NCBI GenBank assembly: GCA_028277765.1
Contig: JANQFQ010000095.1
Coordinates: 113,908-177,907 of the forward strand
DNA length: 64,000 bases
Source of the DNA: Desulfobacterales bacterium
GTDB taxonomy: Bacteria > Desulfobacterota > Desulfobacteria > Desulfobacterales > SURF-7
Reading direction: 5' to 3'
Shown here: positions 31,566 to 42,323 of the stretch, piece by piece
Layout: every line of letters starts with the position of its first letter
How positions within the stretch are numbered: the stretch's first letter is position 1
Notes under the pieces: model-generated
Databases searched by the model: none
Seen by the model: the letters and a program-made list of their open reading frames with translations, nothing else
Told to the model about the DNA's origin: nothing
Translations under genes and position numbers: made by a program

Positions 31566-32771
31566 ATGATAACACTCAAACTGGTTAAACATTCCGCTGA
31601 AATTCTTGGCAGCAGGATTATACGGACACCTCTTGTTTTCTCTCCAACACTGAGCAGAATTTTTAACGGTAATATATATCTAAAGCTGGAAAATCTGCAG
31701 AAAACCGGATCGTTCAAGATTAGGGGAGCCCTGTACAAGCTGCTGAAAGATAAAAAAAACATCGGGCAGGGCGGTGTGATTACTGCATCTGCGGGAAACC
31801 ACGCCCAGGGTGTTGCTCTTGCGGCCAACCACGCGGGCGTTGAAGCAACGATTATTATGCCTGAATGGGCATCTATCTCCAAGCAGGAAGCTACCCGCAA
31901 TTATGGGGGAAAGGTCCTGCTCAAGGGCCAAAGCATCAAAGAGAGCCTTGATGAGGCCGGCCAGCTTGCCCAGGAGGATAAGACCTTTATCCATCCGTTT
32001 GATGACAAGGACATTATAACCGGTCAGGGGACCATCAGTCTTGAGATTCTAGAAGATTTAAATGCTGCAGATATTATCATCGTTCCCATTGGCGGCGGCG
32101 GCCTTATTTCAGGAATCGCATCGGTTGCAAAAAAAATCAGACCCAGAACAAAAATCATCGGTGTTCAGGCTGCTGGCTGTCCATCTGCTTATGAATCCCT
32201 CAAACAAGGTGAAATCGTACAAGTTGCCTCAAGGCCGTCAATTGCTGACGGCATTACAGTCAAACAACCAGGAGAACTCAACTTTGAGGTTATACAACAA
32301 TACGTGGACGATATCGTTCTGGTGGATGAAGAGCACATCGCTTCAGCTATTTTAATGCTCCTGGAACGGAAAAAAATCCTGGCAGAAGGGGCCGGCGCCG
32401 TCTCTCTGGCAGCACTTTTAAACGGGTCCGTATGTGTACCTAAAGGCGCTAATGTCGTTCTTATCATTAGCGGCGGAAACGTTGACAGTCCCCTATTGGG
32501 CAGAATTTTAAGCCAAGGGCTGATAAAAAACGGGCGGATTATGCGGCTCTGGATACAGCTGGAGGACACCCCCGGTTCAATGGCAAAACTTCTCCATTTA
32601 ATCGCCCGGCTGGAGGCAAACGTGCTTCATATAAACCATACACGGAATGTCAAGCATATGCCGATCTACACAACTCGTGTTTGGTTGGAACTGGAAACAC
32701 GCGGTCAATCCCACATAGACTCGATTATCATCGAACTGCAAAAAGCTGAATATGACATTGAAGTTCGTTAA
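31566..32771 (+). CDS. ilvA: Threonine ammonia-lyase with C-terminal ACT-like domain
   Basis: LENLQKTGSFKIRGA PLP-Lys motif, SAGNHAQGVA, IGGGGLISGIA; C-terminal QLEDTPGSMAKLL. Confidence 0.9.
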   Translation: MITLKLVKHSAEILGSRIIRTPLVFSPTLSRIFNGNIYLKLENLQKTGSFKIRGALYKLLKDKKNIGQGGVITASAGNHAQGVALAANHAGVEATIIMPEWASISKQEATRNYGGKVLLKGQSIKESLDEAGQLAQEDKTFIHPFDDKDIITGQGTISLEILEDLNAADIIIVPIGGGGLISGIASVAKKIRPRTKIIGVQAAGCPSAYESLKQGEIVQVASRPSIADGITVKQPGELNFEVIQQYVDDIVLVDEEHIASAILMLLERKKILAEGAGAVSLAALLNGSVCVPKGANVVLIISGGNVDSPLLGRILSQGLIKNGRIMRLWIQLEDTPGSMAKLLHLIARLEANVLHINHTRNVKHMPIYTTRVWLELETRGQSHIDSIIIELQKAEYDIEVR

Positions 32772-32776
32772 TCACA

Positions 32777-34000
32777 TCATCTTCTTTTCCGACTTGGATC
32801 CCTCACAAGACTCAATGTGTTTTCAAGATCTGCGATAATATCATCCGCGTTTTCAAGCCCAACAGAAAGCCTTATTAAACCATCAGTTATGCCGGCTTTT
32901 TCTCTTTCTTTTTTTGTATAAGTTGAATGGGTCATGGATGCCGGATGTTGTATCAAGGTTTCACAATCACCCAGGCTGACAGCCAGGGAGCATATCTTGA
33001 CATTGTCCAGAATTCTTTTTCCAGCGATTAATCCGCCATTGACTTCAAAGGCGATCATTCCCCCGAATTTTTTCATCTGCCGTTTAGCTATCGTATGATT
33101 TCGATGTGACGCCAAACCAGGATAATGCACGCTTTCAACCTTTTTATGCTTTTTTAACCATTTCGCGATTTTCATGGCGTTGTCGCTGTGCCTTTCCATG
33201 CGCAGAGCAAGAGTCTTTATCCCGCGGAGTATTAACCATGCGTTAAACGGGCTCATAACCGGACCAAAATCCCTCACATATTCTTCTTTTATTCGCTCCA
33301 TCATTTTTTGTGAGCCGACAAGTATGCCGCCGATAATATCACCGTGGCCCCCGAGATATTTTGTTGCGGAATGGATAACGATATCAGCACCCAGGTTGAA
33401 AGGTTTCTGCAGATAGGTACTGGCAAACGTATTATCCACGATTAATGGTATTTTTTTTGAGGCCGCTATGGAAGACCATAATTGAATGTCAATAATATCA
33501 AGTGTTGGGTTCGCGGGGGTTTCAATGAATAAAAATCTTGTGTTTTTATCAATCAGCTTGCCTATCTCTTTTTTTGAATGACTTAAAGCCGGAGAGATAA
33601 AGCGCGGCGTTATTCTCAAGTTTCTCAATTGAACGTTAAACAGCGCGAATGTCCCGCCGTAAACAGAATTACACGCCACAAAATTGTCATCCGGCCTTGC
33701 AAGAGTCATCGCAACTGAAGCGATTGCCGACATACCTGACGCTGTGGCAATGGCGGCCTCACCCCCTTCAAGAACCGCCATTTTCTCTTGCAAAATGTCT
33801 ATTGTCGGATTGGCGATTCTTGTATATACATATCCATCATGTGTACCTGCGAACACGCCAGAACCTTGGGCGGCGTTTTCAAATGTATATGTTGATGTCA
33901 TATGGATCGGCGGCACAAGATCTCGTGATGTTGAATGGGCAGTATCACAACCATGAACAATCATCGTCTCTTCAGCCAGGTCTGTTGTTTTTTTAGGCAT
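32777..34000 (-). CDS. Cys/Met metabolism PLP enzyme, probable methionine gamma-lyase
   Basis: YTRIANPTIDILQEKMAVLEGGEAAIATASGMSAI; HSATKYLGGHGDIIGG. Confidence 0.85.
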   Translation of the reverse strand: MPKKTTDLAEETMIVHGCDTAHSTSRDLVPPIHMTSTYTFENAAQGSGVFAGTHDGYVYTRIANPTIDILQEKMAVLEGGEAAIATASGMSAIASVAMTLARPDDNFVACNSVYGGTFALFNVQLRNLRITPRFISPALSHSKKEIGKLIDKNTRFLFIETPANPTLDIIDIQLWSSIAASKKIPLIVDNTFASTYLQKPFNLGADIVIHSATKYLGGHGDIIGGILVGSQKMMERIKEEYVRDFGPVMSPFNAWLILRGIKTLALRMERHSDNAMKIAKWLKKHKKVESVHYPGLASHRNHTIAKRQMKKFGGMIAFEVNGGLIAGKRILDNVKICSLAVSLGDCETLIQHPASMTHSTYTKKEREKAGITDGLIRLSVGLENADDIIADLENTLSLVRDPSRKRR

Positions 34001-34170
34001 ATTTTTTCTCCATAAAACAATTGATTATAGTCGCAAATACAGTTAAAATATATACGCAAGCTTCATTTATTGTAGCATAATCGTTTCAGTCTTGCCAACC
34101 AAAGTTATGTAGGATGATTTATATGCAATTAATGATTTCCATGTGATCAACCCCGGGAAAGGAGAGACTC

Positions 34171-36126
34171 ATGGAAAAACTTCTCTGGAAGCCCTCAGAT
34201 CAAAGAATCAAGGTCACAAACTTAAACCGTTTCATGCGGTTTATAAATGAAACGTTTAAAACCAACTTTTCAGCGTATGCTGACCTTTATCAGTGGTCCA
34301 TTGAAAATATCCCTGATTTTTGGGAATCAATGTGGCAGTTCGCTGACATTAAGGCGTCAAAATCGTATGATCAGGTTGTTGATGACATTAAAAAAATGCC
34401 TGGCGCTGAATGGTTCACAGGCGCTCGTCTTAATTTCGCTGAAAACCTTCTAAAATACAGGGATGACCGACCGGCCATTATTTTTAAGGGAGAAGATCTC
34501 GATTATGTTACGATAACCTTCAGGGAGCTCTATAGTGAAGTATCGCGTGTTGCCAAAGCAATGAAAGATTTAGGGATTAAGCCGGGTGACCGAGTGGTTG
34601 GTTTTATGCCGAATATGCCTGAAACTGTTATTGCGATGCTTGCAGCAACGAGTCTCGGTGCTGTCTGGTCCTCCTGTTCCCCTGATTTTGGTATTAAAGG
34701 TGTCATGGACAGGTTCGGACAGATCCGTCCAAAAATACTTTTTACTGCCAATGGTTATTCATACAAAGGAAAAAAAATCGATTCCCTTGAAAGAATTTCA
34801 AATATTGTAAGTCAGATCGATTCAATTGAAAAGGTAATCGTTGTATCCTTTACTGATAAAAAGCCTGATATTGGCATAGTGCCAAAAGCCGTTCATTATC
34901 ATGAGTTTAAATCATCTAAAAAAAAACTGATAATAGAATTTGAACAGCTCCCGTTTGACCACCCTCTTTACATCATGTATTCCTCCGGGACCACAGGCCT
35001 TCCAAAATGCATGGTCCAGAGCGTGGGAGGGATTCTTGTCCATCAGTTGAAAGAACTCTTGCTGCATACAGATTTAAAAAAGGAAGACACGATTTTTTAT
35101 TTTACCACATGCGGATGGATGATGTGGAACTGGCTTGTCTGTTCTCTGGGTGTTGGCGCAACCATCGTTCTTTTTGACGGCAATCCCTTTTACCCAGATC
35201 CAGGCGCCCTTTGGAAAATAGCAGAAGACCTTAAAATTTCGGTGTTCGGAATAAGCGCCGGCTATATCGCTGCACTTCAGAACTCAGATGTTCATCCTGC
35301 AAAAGATTATGACTTAAACTCTATCAGGACAATCCTTTCAACAGGATCACCCCTGTCAAAAGAGAGCTTTGAGTATATCTACCAGAATATAAAAAATGAT
35401 GTACAATTGGCATCCATATCAGGTGGAACCGATCTTAACGGCTGTTTTGCCCTTGGGAATCCGATGGCGCCTGTATATTCAGGTGAACTCCAGTGTCGGG
35501 GTCTCGGCATGAAAGTTGAGGCCTTTGACGATAAGGGGAATGCTGTCATCAATGAATGTGGCGAACTGGTATGCACTGCTCCTTTTCCTTCAATGCCGAT
35601 CTATTTCTGGGATGATCCTGATGGCAGCAAATACCATTCAGCCTATTTTGACATGTATCCAGATGTATGGCGGCATGGCGACTATATAAAAATTACGGAC
35701 CGTGGTAGCGTCATCATTTACGGACGCTCTGACGCCACATTAAATCCCTATGGCGTAAGAATAGGGACCGCTGAAATTTATCGTCAGATGGAACAGCTTG
35801 AAGAGATTGACGATAGTCTAGTTATTGGGCAGGATTGGAAAAATGACGTACGTGTTATCCTTTTTGTCAAGCTCGCTCAATGCCTGGAGCTGACAGAAAA
35901 ACTGAAAATAAAAATAAGGACAACCATCAGGAAAAACACAACGCCAAGACATGTACCGGCCAAAATTATAAGCATACCCGATATTCCTTACACCCTTAAC
36001 ATGAAGAAGGTTGAACTGGCTGTCAGGAAAATCATCCACAACGAACCGGTTCTTAACAAAGACGCCCTTAAAAATCCCGAAGCCCTCGATTACTACAAAG
36101 ATCTGTCAGAGCTTAGGGAAGATTGA
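34171..36126 (+). CDS. Acetoacetate-CoA ligase
   Basis: MYSSGTTGLPKCMVQSVGGILVHQLKELLLHTDL; ANL superfamily with AacS N-terminus. Confidence 0.92.
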   Translation: MEKLLWKPSDQRIKVTNLNRFMRFINETFKTNFSAYADLYQWSIENIPDFWESMWQFADIKASKSYDQVVDDIKKMPGAEWFTGARLNFAENLLKYRDDRPAIIFKGEDLDYVTITFRELYSEVSRVAKAMKDLGIKPGDRVVGFMPNMPETVIAMLAATSLGAVWSSCSPDFGIKGVMDRFGQIRPKILFTANGYSYKGKKIDSLERISNIVSQIDSIEKVIVVSFTDKKPDIGIVPKAVHYHEFKSSKKKLIIEFEQLPFDHPLYIMYSSGTTGLPKCMVQSVGGILVHQLKELLLHTDLKKEDTIFYFTTCGWMMWNWLVCSLGVGATIVLFDGNPFYPDPGALWKIAEDLKISVFGISAGYIAALQNSDVHPAKDYDLNSIRTILSTGSPLSKESFEYIYQNIKNDVQLASISGGTDLNGCFALGNPMAPVYSGELQCRGLGMKVEAFDDKGNAVINECGELVCTAPFPSMPIYFWDDPDGSKYHSAYFDMYPDVWRHGDYIKITDRGSVIIYGRSDATLNPYGVRIGTAEIYRQMEQLEEIDDSLVIGQDWKNDVRVILFVKLAQCLELTEKLKIKIRTTIRKNTTPRHVPAKIISIPDIPYTLNMKKVELAVRKIIHNEPVLNKDALKNPEALDYYKDLSELRED

Positions 36127-36356
36127 TTGAACATGAAACGATATGATTTCAGAAATGACGACACAGAAAGAATTAACACTGTAACCGAATGATGCTGGAT
36201 ACTGGATGCTTGTTGCTAGTCTTAACAAAACACACATACCGCATTATTTTAAGCATAGATACTTGTTTTATACAGATGTAATTTCATATACTATCAAGCA
36301 TCTAGAATCTAGATCCAGGATATAGTATTTAGACAAATCATCAATAATGGAGATGA

Positions 36357-37403
36357 ATGATGCAGAAACCTGGCAACCCATACGGTACCCACCGGGTCAT
36401 TGAACCAAAAGGGGTTCTTCCTCAGCCGGCGCTTCGCGTGGACAATAATTTTACGAAAATTTACGATAATGAGATCCTATGTGATGTCATCACATTAAAT
36501 ATTGATGCAGCGTCTTTCACAGACATAAAAGACCGTGCAGGTAATGATCCTGAAAAAGTCGCTAAAACAATGCTAGACATCGTCAGTCAGTTTGGAAAGC
36601 ATAAAAATCCCAGAACCGGATCCGGCGGTATGTTTATCGGAAAAGTAAGAGAGATCGGCAATTCGTTGAAAGACAGGATCGGACTGAAAAAAGGAGACAG
36701 GATCGCCAGCCTTGTAAGCCTGTCACTCACACCTCTCCGCATAGATAACATCAAAAAGATACACATGGAAAAAGACCAGGTTGACATCAACGGACAGGCA
36801 GTATTGTTTGAAAGCAGTATATGGGCGAAAATTCCCAACGATATGCCTGAAACCCTGGTCCTGGCGGTTCTTGATGTTGCTGGCGCGCCCGCTCAGGTGG
36901 ACAGGCTCGTTGAGCCGGGCGACACTGTTGCTGTCATAGGCGCGAGGGGGAAATCAGGCCTTTTATGCTGCTATCAGGCAAAGAAAAAGGCCGGGCCAAG
37001 TGGAAAAGTGATCGCTGTTGTCCACCGCCTGGAAGGGAGAGAAGATGTTGACAACGCCCCCTTTGTAGACCTTTCAGTTGTGGGAAAGGCTGACCAGGCA
37101 CTTGAGCTCCTTGAAACAATCGAAAAAGTAACAGACGGAAAACTGTGCAACAAGGTCATCAGCTGCGTATCACGGGAAAACTGTGAAATGGGAGCTGTCC
37201 TGATCACCAAAGATAAAGGAAAAGTCTATTTTTTCTCCATGGCCACAAGCTTTACAAAGGCTGCGTTAGGCGCAGAAGGAGTGGGTAAGGATATTGAGAT
37301 GATTGTTGGAAACGGATATTGCCAGGGACACGCTGAACTGACACTGAACTTAATGAGGGAAAGCGGTTATTTAATGGATCTGTATACCAGAAGATACTGC
37401 TGA
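36357..37403 (+). CDS. kdd: L-erythro-3,5-diaminohexanoate dehydrogenase
   Basis: NPYGTHRVIEPKGVLPQPALRVDN; first gene of the lysine-fermentation operon. Confidence 0.9.
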   Translation: MMQKPGNPYGTHRVIEPKGVLPQPALRVDNNFTKIYDNEILCDVITLNIDAASFTDIKDRAGNDPEKVAKTMLDIVSQFGKHKNPRTGSGGMFIGKVREIGNSLKDRIGLKKGDRIASLVSLSLTPLRIDNIKKIHMEKDQVDINGQAVLFESSIWAKIPNDMPETLVLAVLDVAGAPAQVDRLVEPGDTVAVIGARGKSGLLCCYQAKKKAGPSGKVIAVVHRLEGREDVDNAPFVDLSVVGKADQALELLETIEKVTDGKLCNKVISCVSRENCEMGAVLITKDKGKVYFFSMATSFTKAALGAEGVGKDIEMIVGNGYCQGHAELTLNLMRESGYLMDLYTRRYC

Positions 37404-37416
37404 AAGGAGAAATCAT

Positions 37417-38667
37417 ATGGCTGGCAAAAAAGGTAAAAGTCCTTTTGCCGATATTTCGAAGAAAAACTGGAATGACTGGAAATGGCAGCTGAAAAACAGG
37501 CTTACCAGCGTGGATGACGTGATAAAGCATCTAGACCCGTCAAAAAAAATTGTAGAAGGAATCAAGGTCGCTACCGAGCATTTCAGGATGGCAGTAACGC
37601 CTTATTATGCCAGCCTGGTTGATATAAACGCTTCATACTGTCCCATAAAGTCCCAGGCCATTCCTTCCGCAAATGAGGCTGATTTTCAGGACAGCGACAT
37701 GGCCGACCCCCTTGAAGAGGAACGGGATTCTCCTGTGCCAGGCCTGACCCACCGGTACCCTGACCGCGTATTGCTCATGGTAACCGATATATGCTCCATG
37801 TATTGCAGACACTGCACCCGACGAAGGATTGTTGGACAAACCGACCATCATATTGATTCAAAGCACTTTCAAAAAGCCATCGAATATATCAGAAAACATA
37901 CAGAAGTCAGGGACATCGTTATATCCGGTGGTGACCCATTGATAATGAGTAATTCTAAAATCGAAAAAGTCCTGAAAGCATTACGAGACATTCCTCATGT
38001 GGAGATCATACGCCTTGGCACCCGGACACCGGTTGTCCTCCCTATGCGCATAACCCCCAGCCTGGTCAGAATGATGAAAAAGTACCATCCTGTATATATT
38101 TCAACCCATTTTAACCACGTAAAAGAAATAACGCCTGAATCTGAAAAAGCATGTACCATGCTGGCAAACAGCGGTTTCCCTCTTTTTAACCAATCGGTTC
38201 TCCTAAGGGAGGTTAACGACTGCCCCCATGTCATAAAACAGCTTAACCAAAAACTTTTAAAAATCCGTGTGAAACCCTATTATATTTATCAATGTGACCT
38301 TTCAAAAGGTATTTCACATTTTCGGACGTCCCTTGGCCGGGGCATTCAGATCATAGAAGCGTTAAGGGGGCATACATCAGGTCTAGCTGTACCGACATTT
38401 GTTGTTGACCTTCCTGGAGGAGGCGGCAAGGTACCACTGATGCCGAATTACACCCTCGCCCGTTCTGATGATAGGGCCGTGCTTAGGAATTACGAAGGCG
38501 CTATTACCGTATACATGGAACCACACAGGTGGGAAAGCATCTGTGGTCATGATCCAGCATGCAGCCAGGACCGGTTCCGTTCCAAGAAAGGACCCGGCAT
38601 GCTAATGACAGAACCGCATACTGTACTGGAACCGAAAAAACGGAGCATCGATCCGAATTTACTTTGA
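37417..38667 (+). CDS. kamA: Lysine 2,3-aminomutase (radical SAM)
   Basis: CSMYCRHCTRRRIVG radical SAM motif; family sequence throughout. Confidence 0.95.
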   Translation: MAGKKGKSPFADISKKNWNDWKWQLKNRLTSVDDVIKHLDPSKKIVEGIKVATEHFRMAVTPYYASLVDINASYCPIKSQAIPSANEADFQDSDMADPLEEERDSPVPGLTHRYPDRVLLMVTDICSMYCRHCTRRRIVGQTDHHIDSKHFQKAIEYIRKHTEVRDIVISGGDPLIMSNSKIEKVLKALRDIPHVEIIRLGTRTPVVLPMRITPSLVRMMKKYHPVYISTHFNHVKEITPESEKACTMLANSGFPLFNQSVLLREVNDCPHVIKQLNQKLLKIRVKPYYIYQCDLSKGISHFRTSLGRGIQIIEALRGHTSGLAVPTFVVDLPGGGGKVPLMPNYTLARSDDRAVLRNYEGAITVYMEPHRWESICGHDPACSQDRFRSKKGPGMLMTEPHTVLEPKKRSIDPNLL

Positions 38668-38683
38668 TCCATGGAGTTATTGC

Positions 38684-40234
38684 ATGCCGAATATTCATTT
38701 AAATAAAAAACAGGTTGCGCGGATAAAAAGAACCGCTGAAGCGATTGCCTCGCAGATACAGGACTTTGTGTCACTGCATTCATCTGTGTCCATCGAACGG
38801 GCAGTGCTTCGTCTTTACGGAGTTGATGGTGTCGACAAAGCAGGCACCCCCCTTCCAAACAGGGTCGTTGATGTTCTAAAAAAAAATAATCTGCTAAAAA
38901 ACGGGGCATCTCGCCCTTTTGCAAAAGCAATGCTTGCCTCTGGAAAAAGCGCCCGAGTGACAGCAGGACTTATTGAAAAGGGACGTTTGCCGGTTAAGAA
39001 TGGAAAACAATTTTCAGACAAAGAGATTCTGAAAAAAGAGAAGCAGCTCGCTGGAATGGCTGTAAAACTTCTGGTCGAATCAAAAAAAAGAAAACAGGAA
39101 AAAATCAAAAAAAATGCTTTGCCAAAACAGCCGTGGCGTTATTTAATCGTTGCTACCGGCAATATTTATGAAGACCGTACCCAGGCGGAATCTGCTGTAC
39201 TGGCAGGAGGAGACATTATTGCAGTCATCAGGAGTACCGCCCAGTCCTTACTCGATTATATCCCTTTCGGTCCCACCACCGAAGGCTTTGCCGGGACCTA
39301 TGCGACCCAGGCCAATTTCAAGATAATGCGTCGGGCGCTCGACCGGATGTCTGAAAAATCAGGCAGATATATCCGCCTTGTTAATTATGCTTCCGGGTTA
39401 TGCATGGCAGAAATCGCTGTATGCGCAGCCCTTGAAGACCTTGATATACTGCTGAACGATTCCATGTATGGAATCCTTTTCAGGGACATCAACATGAAGC
39501 GTACATTCATCGATCAGTATTTCAGCCGGCTCATCTGCGCCAAAGCGGACATCATTATCAATACCGGAGAGGACAATTATCTAACCACGTCAGACGCCAT
39601 TGATAACGCTTATACCGTTACTGCTTCACAGTTGATTAACGAAGCCACGGCAAAAAAAGCCGGATTAAAAAACAGCCAACTCGGTCTTGGACATGCCTTT
39701 GAAATTGATCCACATATTGAAAATGCTTTCCTTTACGAACTGGCGCATGCTCAACTCACACGGGAGCTGTTTCCCAGCTCACCTGTAAAGTACATGCCCC
39801 CGACCAAATACAAAAGTACAGATATATTTTATTCTCACGGTATGGACACCATGTTTAACCTGGCATCCGTGGCAACAGGCCAGGGAATTCACCTGGCCGG
39901 CATTTTAACCGAAGCCATTCACACACCCCTTATGCAGGACCGTTACCAATCCATGGGGAGCATCAACTATGTGTTTAATACCGCTCGCGATCTGGGCAAA
40001 GAGATCCAATTTAAAAAGGGCGGTTTTATTGAAAAAAGAGCAAAAAAAGTGCTGCTGGAAGCTGATGCTTTTTTAAATAGCATAAAAAAGACCGGCTTGA
40101 TGAAAGCCATTTCAAGAGGAAAATTTGCCGGTATCCGCCGTAGCATAAACGGCGGGAAAGGTCTTAACGGTGTTTTTAAAAAAGGAAAAAACCATTCAAA
40201 CCCAATACTCGATAAGCTGTTGAAGGGATTGTAA
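38684..40234 (+). CDS. kamD: Lysine 5,6-aminomutase alpha subunit
   Basis: Full-length family match by eye, directly upstream of kamE. Confidence 0.92.
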   Translation: MPNIHLNKKQVARIKRTAEAIASQIQDFVSLHSSVSIERAVLRLYGVDGVDKAGTPLPNRVVDVLKKNNLLKNGASRPFAKAMLASGKSARVTAGLIEKGRLPVKNGKQFSDKEILKKEKQLAGMAVKLLVESKKRKQEKIKKNALPKQPWRYLIVATGNIYEDRTQAESAVLAGGDIIAVIRSTAQSLLDYIPFGPTTEGFAGTYATQANFKIMRRALDRMSEKSGRYIRLVNYASGLCMAEIAVCAALEDLDILLNDSMYGILFRDINMKRTFIDQYFSRLICAKADIIINTGEDNYLTTSDAIDNAYTVTASQLINEATAKKAGLKNSQLGLGHAFEIDPHIENAFLYELAHAQLTRELFPSSPVKYMPPTKYKSTDIFYSHGMDTMFNLASVATGQGIHLAGILTEAIHTPLMQDRYQSMGSINYVFNTARDLGKEIQFKKGGFIEKRAKKVLLEADAFLNSIKKTGLMKAISRGKFAGIRRSINGGKGLNGVFKKGKNHSNPILDKLLKGL

Positions 40235-40236
40235 CC

Positions 40237-40980
40237 ATGAAACCACATCTCATCAAGCCATACGGAGACACACTAAATGACGGCATTGTGCAGCTCTCCT
40301 TCACCCTGCCGGTTGAGTACGGTGAAAAGGCTAAAAAAGCAGCTAAAGAATATGCTGCCAAGCTTAATTTTAAGAATATTAATGTAGCCCTTGCCAGCAA
40401 AATCGCGGACAATTTTACGTATTTCGTTGTCTTTGCTGAAGCCAAACCGGTTATTGATTATTCAAAAATAAAAACAGATACTGTTAAAATAAAGGAAATG
40501 AGCTTTTATGAGATAAATAACCTGATAAAGAAAAAACTGAAACGTCATATTGTGGTTGTTGGTGCTGCCATCGGCAGTGACGCCCACACCGTGGGCATTG
40601 ACGCAATAATGAACATGAAGGGATACAACCAGGATTACGGACTGGAACGGTATTCTCAAATCAAGACATTGAATATGGGTGCCCAGGTTCCTGTTAAATC
40701 TCTGGTTGACAAAGCACTGGATATTGAAGCAGATGCGATTCTCGTCTCTCAAGCCGTTACAAAGAGAGACAGCCACATATATAATTTAAGAGAACTAGTG
40801 AACTACTTAAAAAAGAAAAAAATCAGAAAGCGTTTTCTTGTTGTGGCAGGTGGCCCCGGAATAACCAATGAAATGGCCGTAAAACTTGGATGCGACGCGG
40901 GCTTTGGTAGGGGGACGCGTCCGTCCCAGGTCGCATCATTCCTGGCAGACAAACTGATTAAAAAAAGAGGAAAAAAATGA
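40237..40980 (+). CDS. kamE: Lysine 5,6-aminomutase beta subunit (B12-binding)
   Basis: [29 protein letters not shown], cobalamin-binding DAHTVG. Confidence 0.93.
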   Translation: MKPHLIKPYGDTLNDGIVQLSFTLPVEYGEKAKKAAKEYAAKLNFKNINVALASKIADNFTYFVVFAEAKPVIDYSKIKTDTVKIKEMSFYEINNLIKKKLKRHIVVVGAAIGSDAHTVGIDAIMNMKGYNQDYGLERYSQIKTLNMGAQVPVKSLVDKALDIEADAILVSQAVTKRDSHIYNLRELVNYLKKKKIRKRFLVVAGGPGITNEMAVKLGCDAGFGRGTRPSQVASFLADKLIKKRGKK

Positions 40981-41372
40981 TCGAGACAAAGCTAAAAGTA
41001 AGGATGAGCCTGCATGATGCGCATTACGCGGGCAACCTGGTTGACGGTGCGAGGATACTCAACCTTTTTGGTGACATAGCAACAGAGCTGTTAATAAGGT
41101 ACGATGGAGATGAAGGACTTTTTCGGGCATACAGTTCAGTGGAATTCCTGGCCCCGGTTTTTGCTGGTGATTACATTGAAGTTGTTGGAAGAATCGTCAG
41201 TACGGGAAATACGTCCAGAAAAATGGAGTTTGAGGCATATAAAATAATCACCCTTGATCCTGACTCTGGTAATTCTGCTGCAAAAGTGCTTGACAAGCCA
41301 GAGCTTGTCTGTAAAGCAGCAGGCACATGTGTAACACCAAAAGAAAAACAGAGGATAAACCATGGCAGCTAA
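40977..41372 (+). CDS. kal: 3-aminobutyryl-CoA ammonia-lyase (hotdog fold)
   Basis: Hotdog-like sequence; overlaps both kamE and kce. Confidence 0.88.
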   Translation: MIETKLKVRMSLHDAHYAGNLVDGARILNLFGDIATELLIRYDGDEGLFRAYSSVEFLAPVFAGDYIEVVGRIVSTGNTSRKMEFEAYKIITLDPDSGNSAAKVLDKPELVCKAAGTCVTPKEKQRINHGS

Positions 41373-42177
41373 TCCACTTATCATAACATGCGCCGTTGTG
41401 GGCGCGGAACTGACAAAAAAGGATACTCCCTATCTCCCGGTCACACCCGACCGTATAGTAAAGTCAGCTCAGGACGCGGTCAATGCCGGAGCATCCATCA
41501 TACATCTCCACGTTCGTAATGATCAGGGCAAGCCCACACAAAATGTTGATCTGTTTAGAGACATTACAAAACAAATCAAGGAAAACAGCAACTGCATTAT
41601 TCAGTATTCTACTGGCGGCGCCATAGGAACGCAAGTAGGTAAACGCTGCGCCCCCTTAAAACTTAAACCAGACATGGCCTCTTTATCCATGGGCACTATG
41701 AATTTCGGTCAGGATATCTTTGAGAATTCTGAAGATACGATCCGGACCATTTCCCGTGCAATCAAAAAACAAAAAATCATGCCGGAACTTGAAATATTTG
41801 ATGCAGGGATGATGGATAATCTTACTCGCTTTCTTAAAAAGAAGTGGTTCCCAAAAAAGTTCCATGTGAATTTTGTTTTAGGTGTTCCCGGTGGTATGAG
41901 CGGAGATCTGGAAAACCTTATCTGGCTCTCCAACAGGCTGAAGCCCGGGCAGACTTGGTCAGTTTCAGGTATTGGGAAATATCAGCTTCCCCTCACAACC
42001 CACGCAATCGCCATGGGCGGACATGTTCGGGTCGGGTTTGAAGACAACATATTTTATCGCAAAGGAGAACTTGCCAGTACAAACGCGCGGTTTGTTAAGC
42101 GTGTAAAAAGAATCGCCATAGAACTGGAACGCCCCATCGCAACCGCGCAACAGGCAAGGGAAATTCTTGGCATTTAA
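41362..42177 (+). CDS. kce: 3-keto-5-aminohexanoate cleavage enzyme
   Basis: BKACE family: [32 protein letters not shown]. Confidence 0.92.
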   Translation: MAANPLIITCAVVGAELTKKDTPYLPVTPDRIVKSAQDAVNAGASIIHLHVRNDQGKPTQNVDLFRDITKQIKENSNCIIQYSTGGAIGTQVGKRCAPLKLKPDMASLSMGTMNFGQDIFENSEDTIRTISRAIKKQKIMPELEIFDAGMMDNLTRFLKKKWFPKKFHVNFVLGVPGGMSGDLENLIWLSNRLKPGQTWSVSGIGKYQLPLTTHAIAMGGHVRVGFEDNIFYRKGELASTNARFVKRVKRIAIELERPIATAQQAREILGI

Positions 42178-42323
42178 AATCCCTGATGTGTTTCTTAATG
42201 CTTTTAAAACTTTTGAGGATCAGATATCTAGTATCCCCGCCAAACAACGGCGGAATTTACGTTTATCGGGCTCTGCGTGGTTCCACTCCAACCAGCATCT
42301 AGAATTAAGGATCCAGTAAGCAC

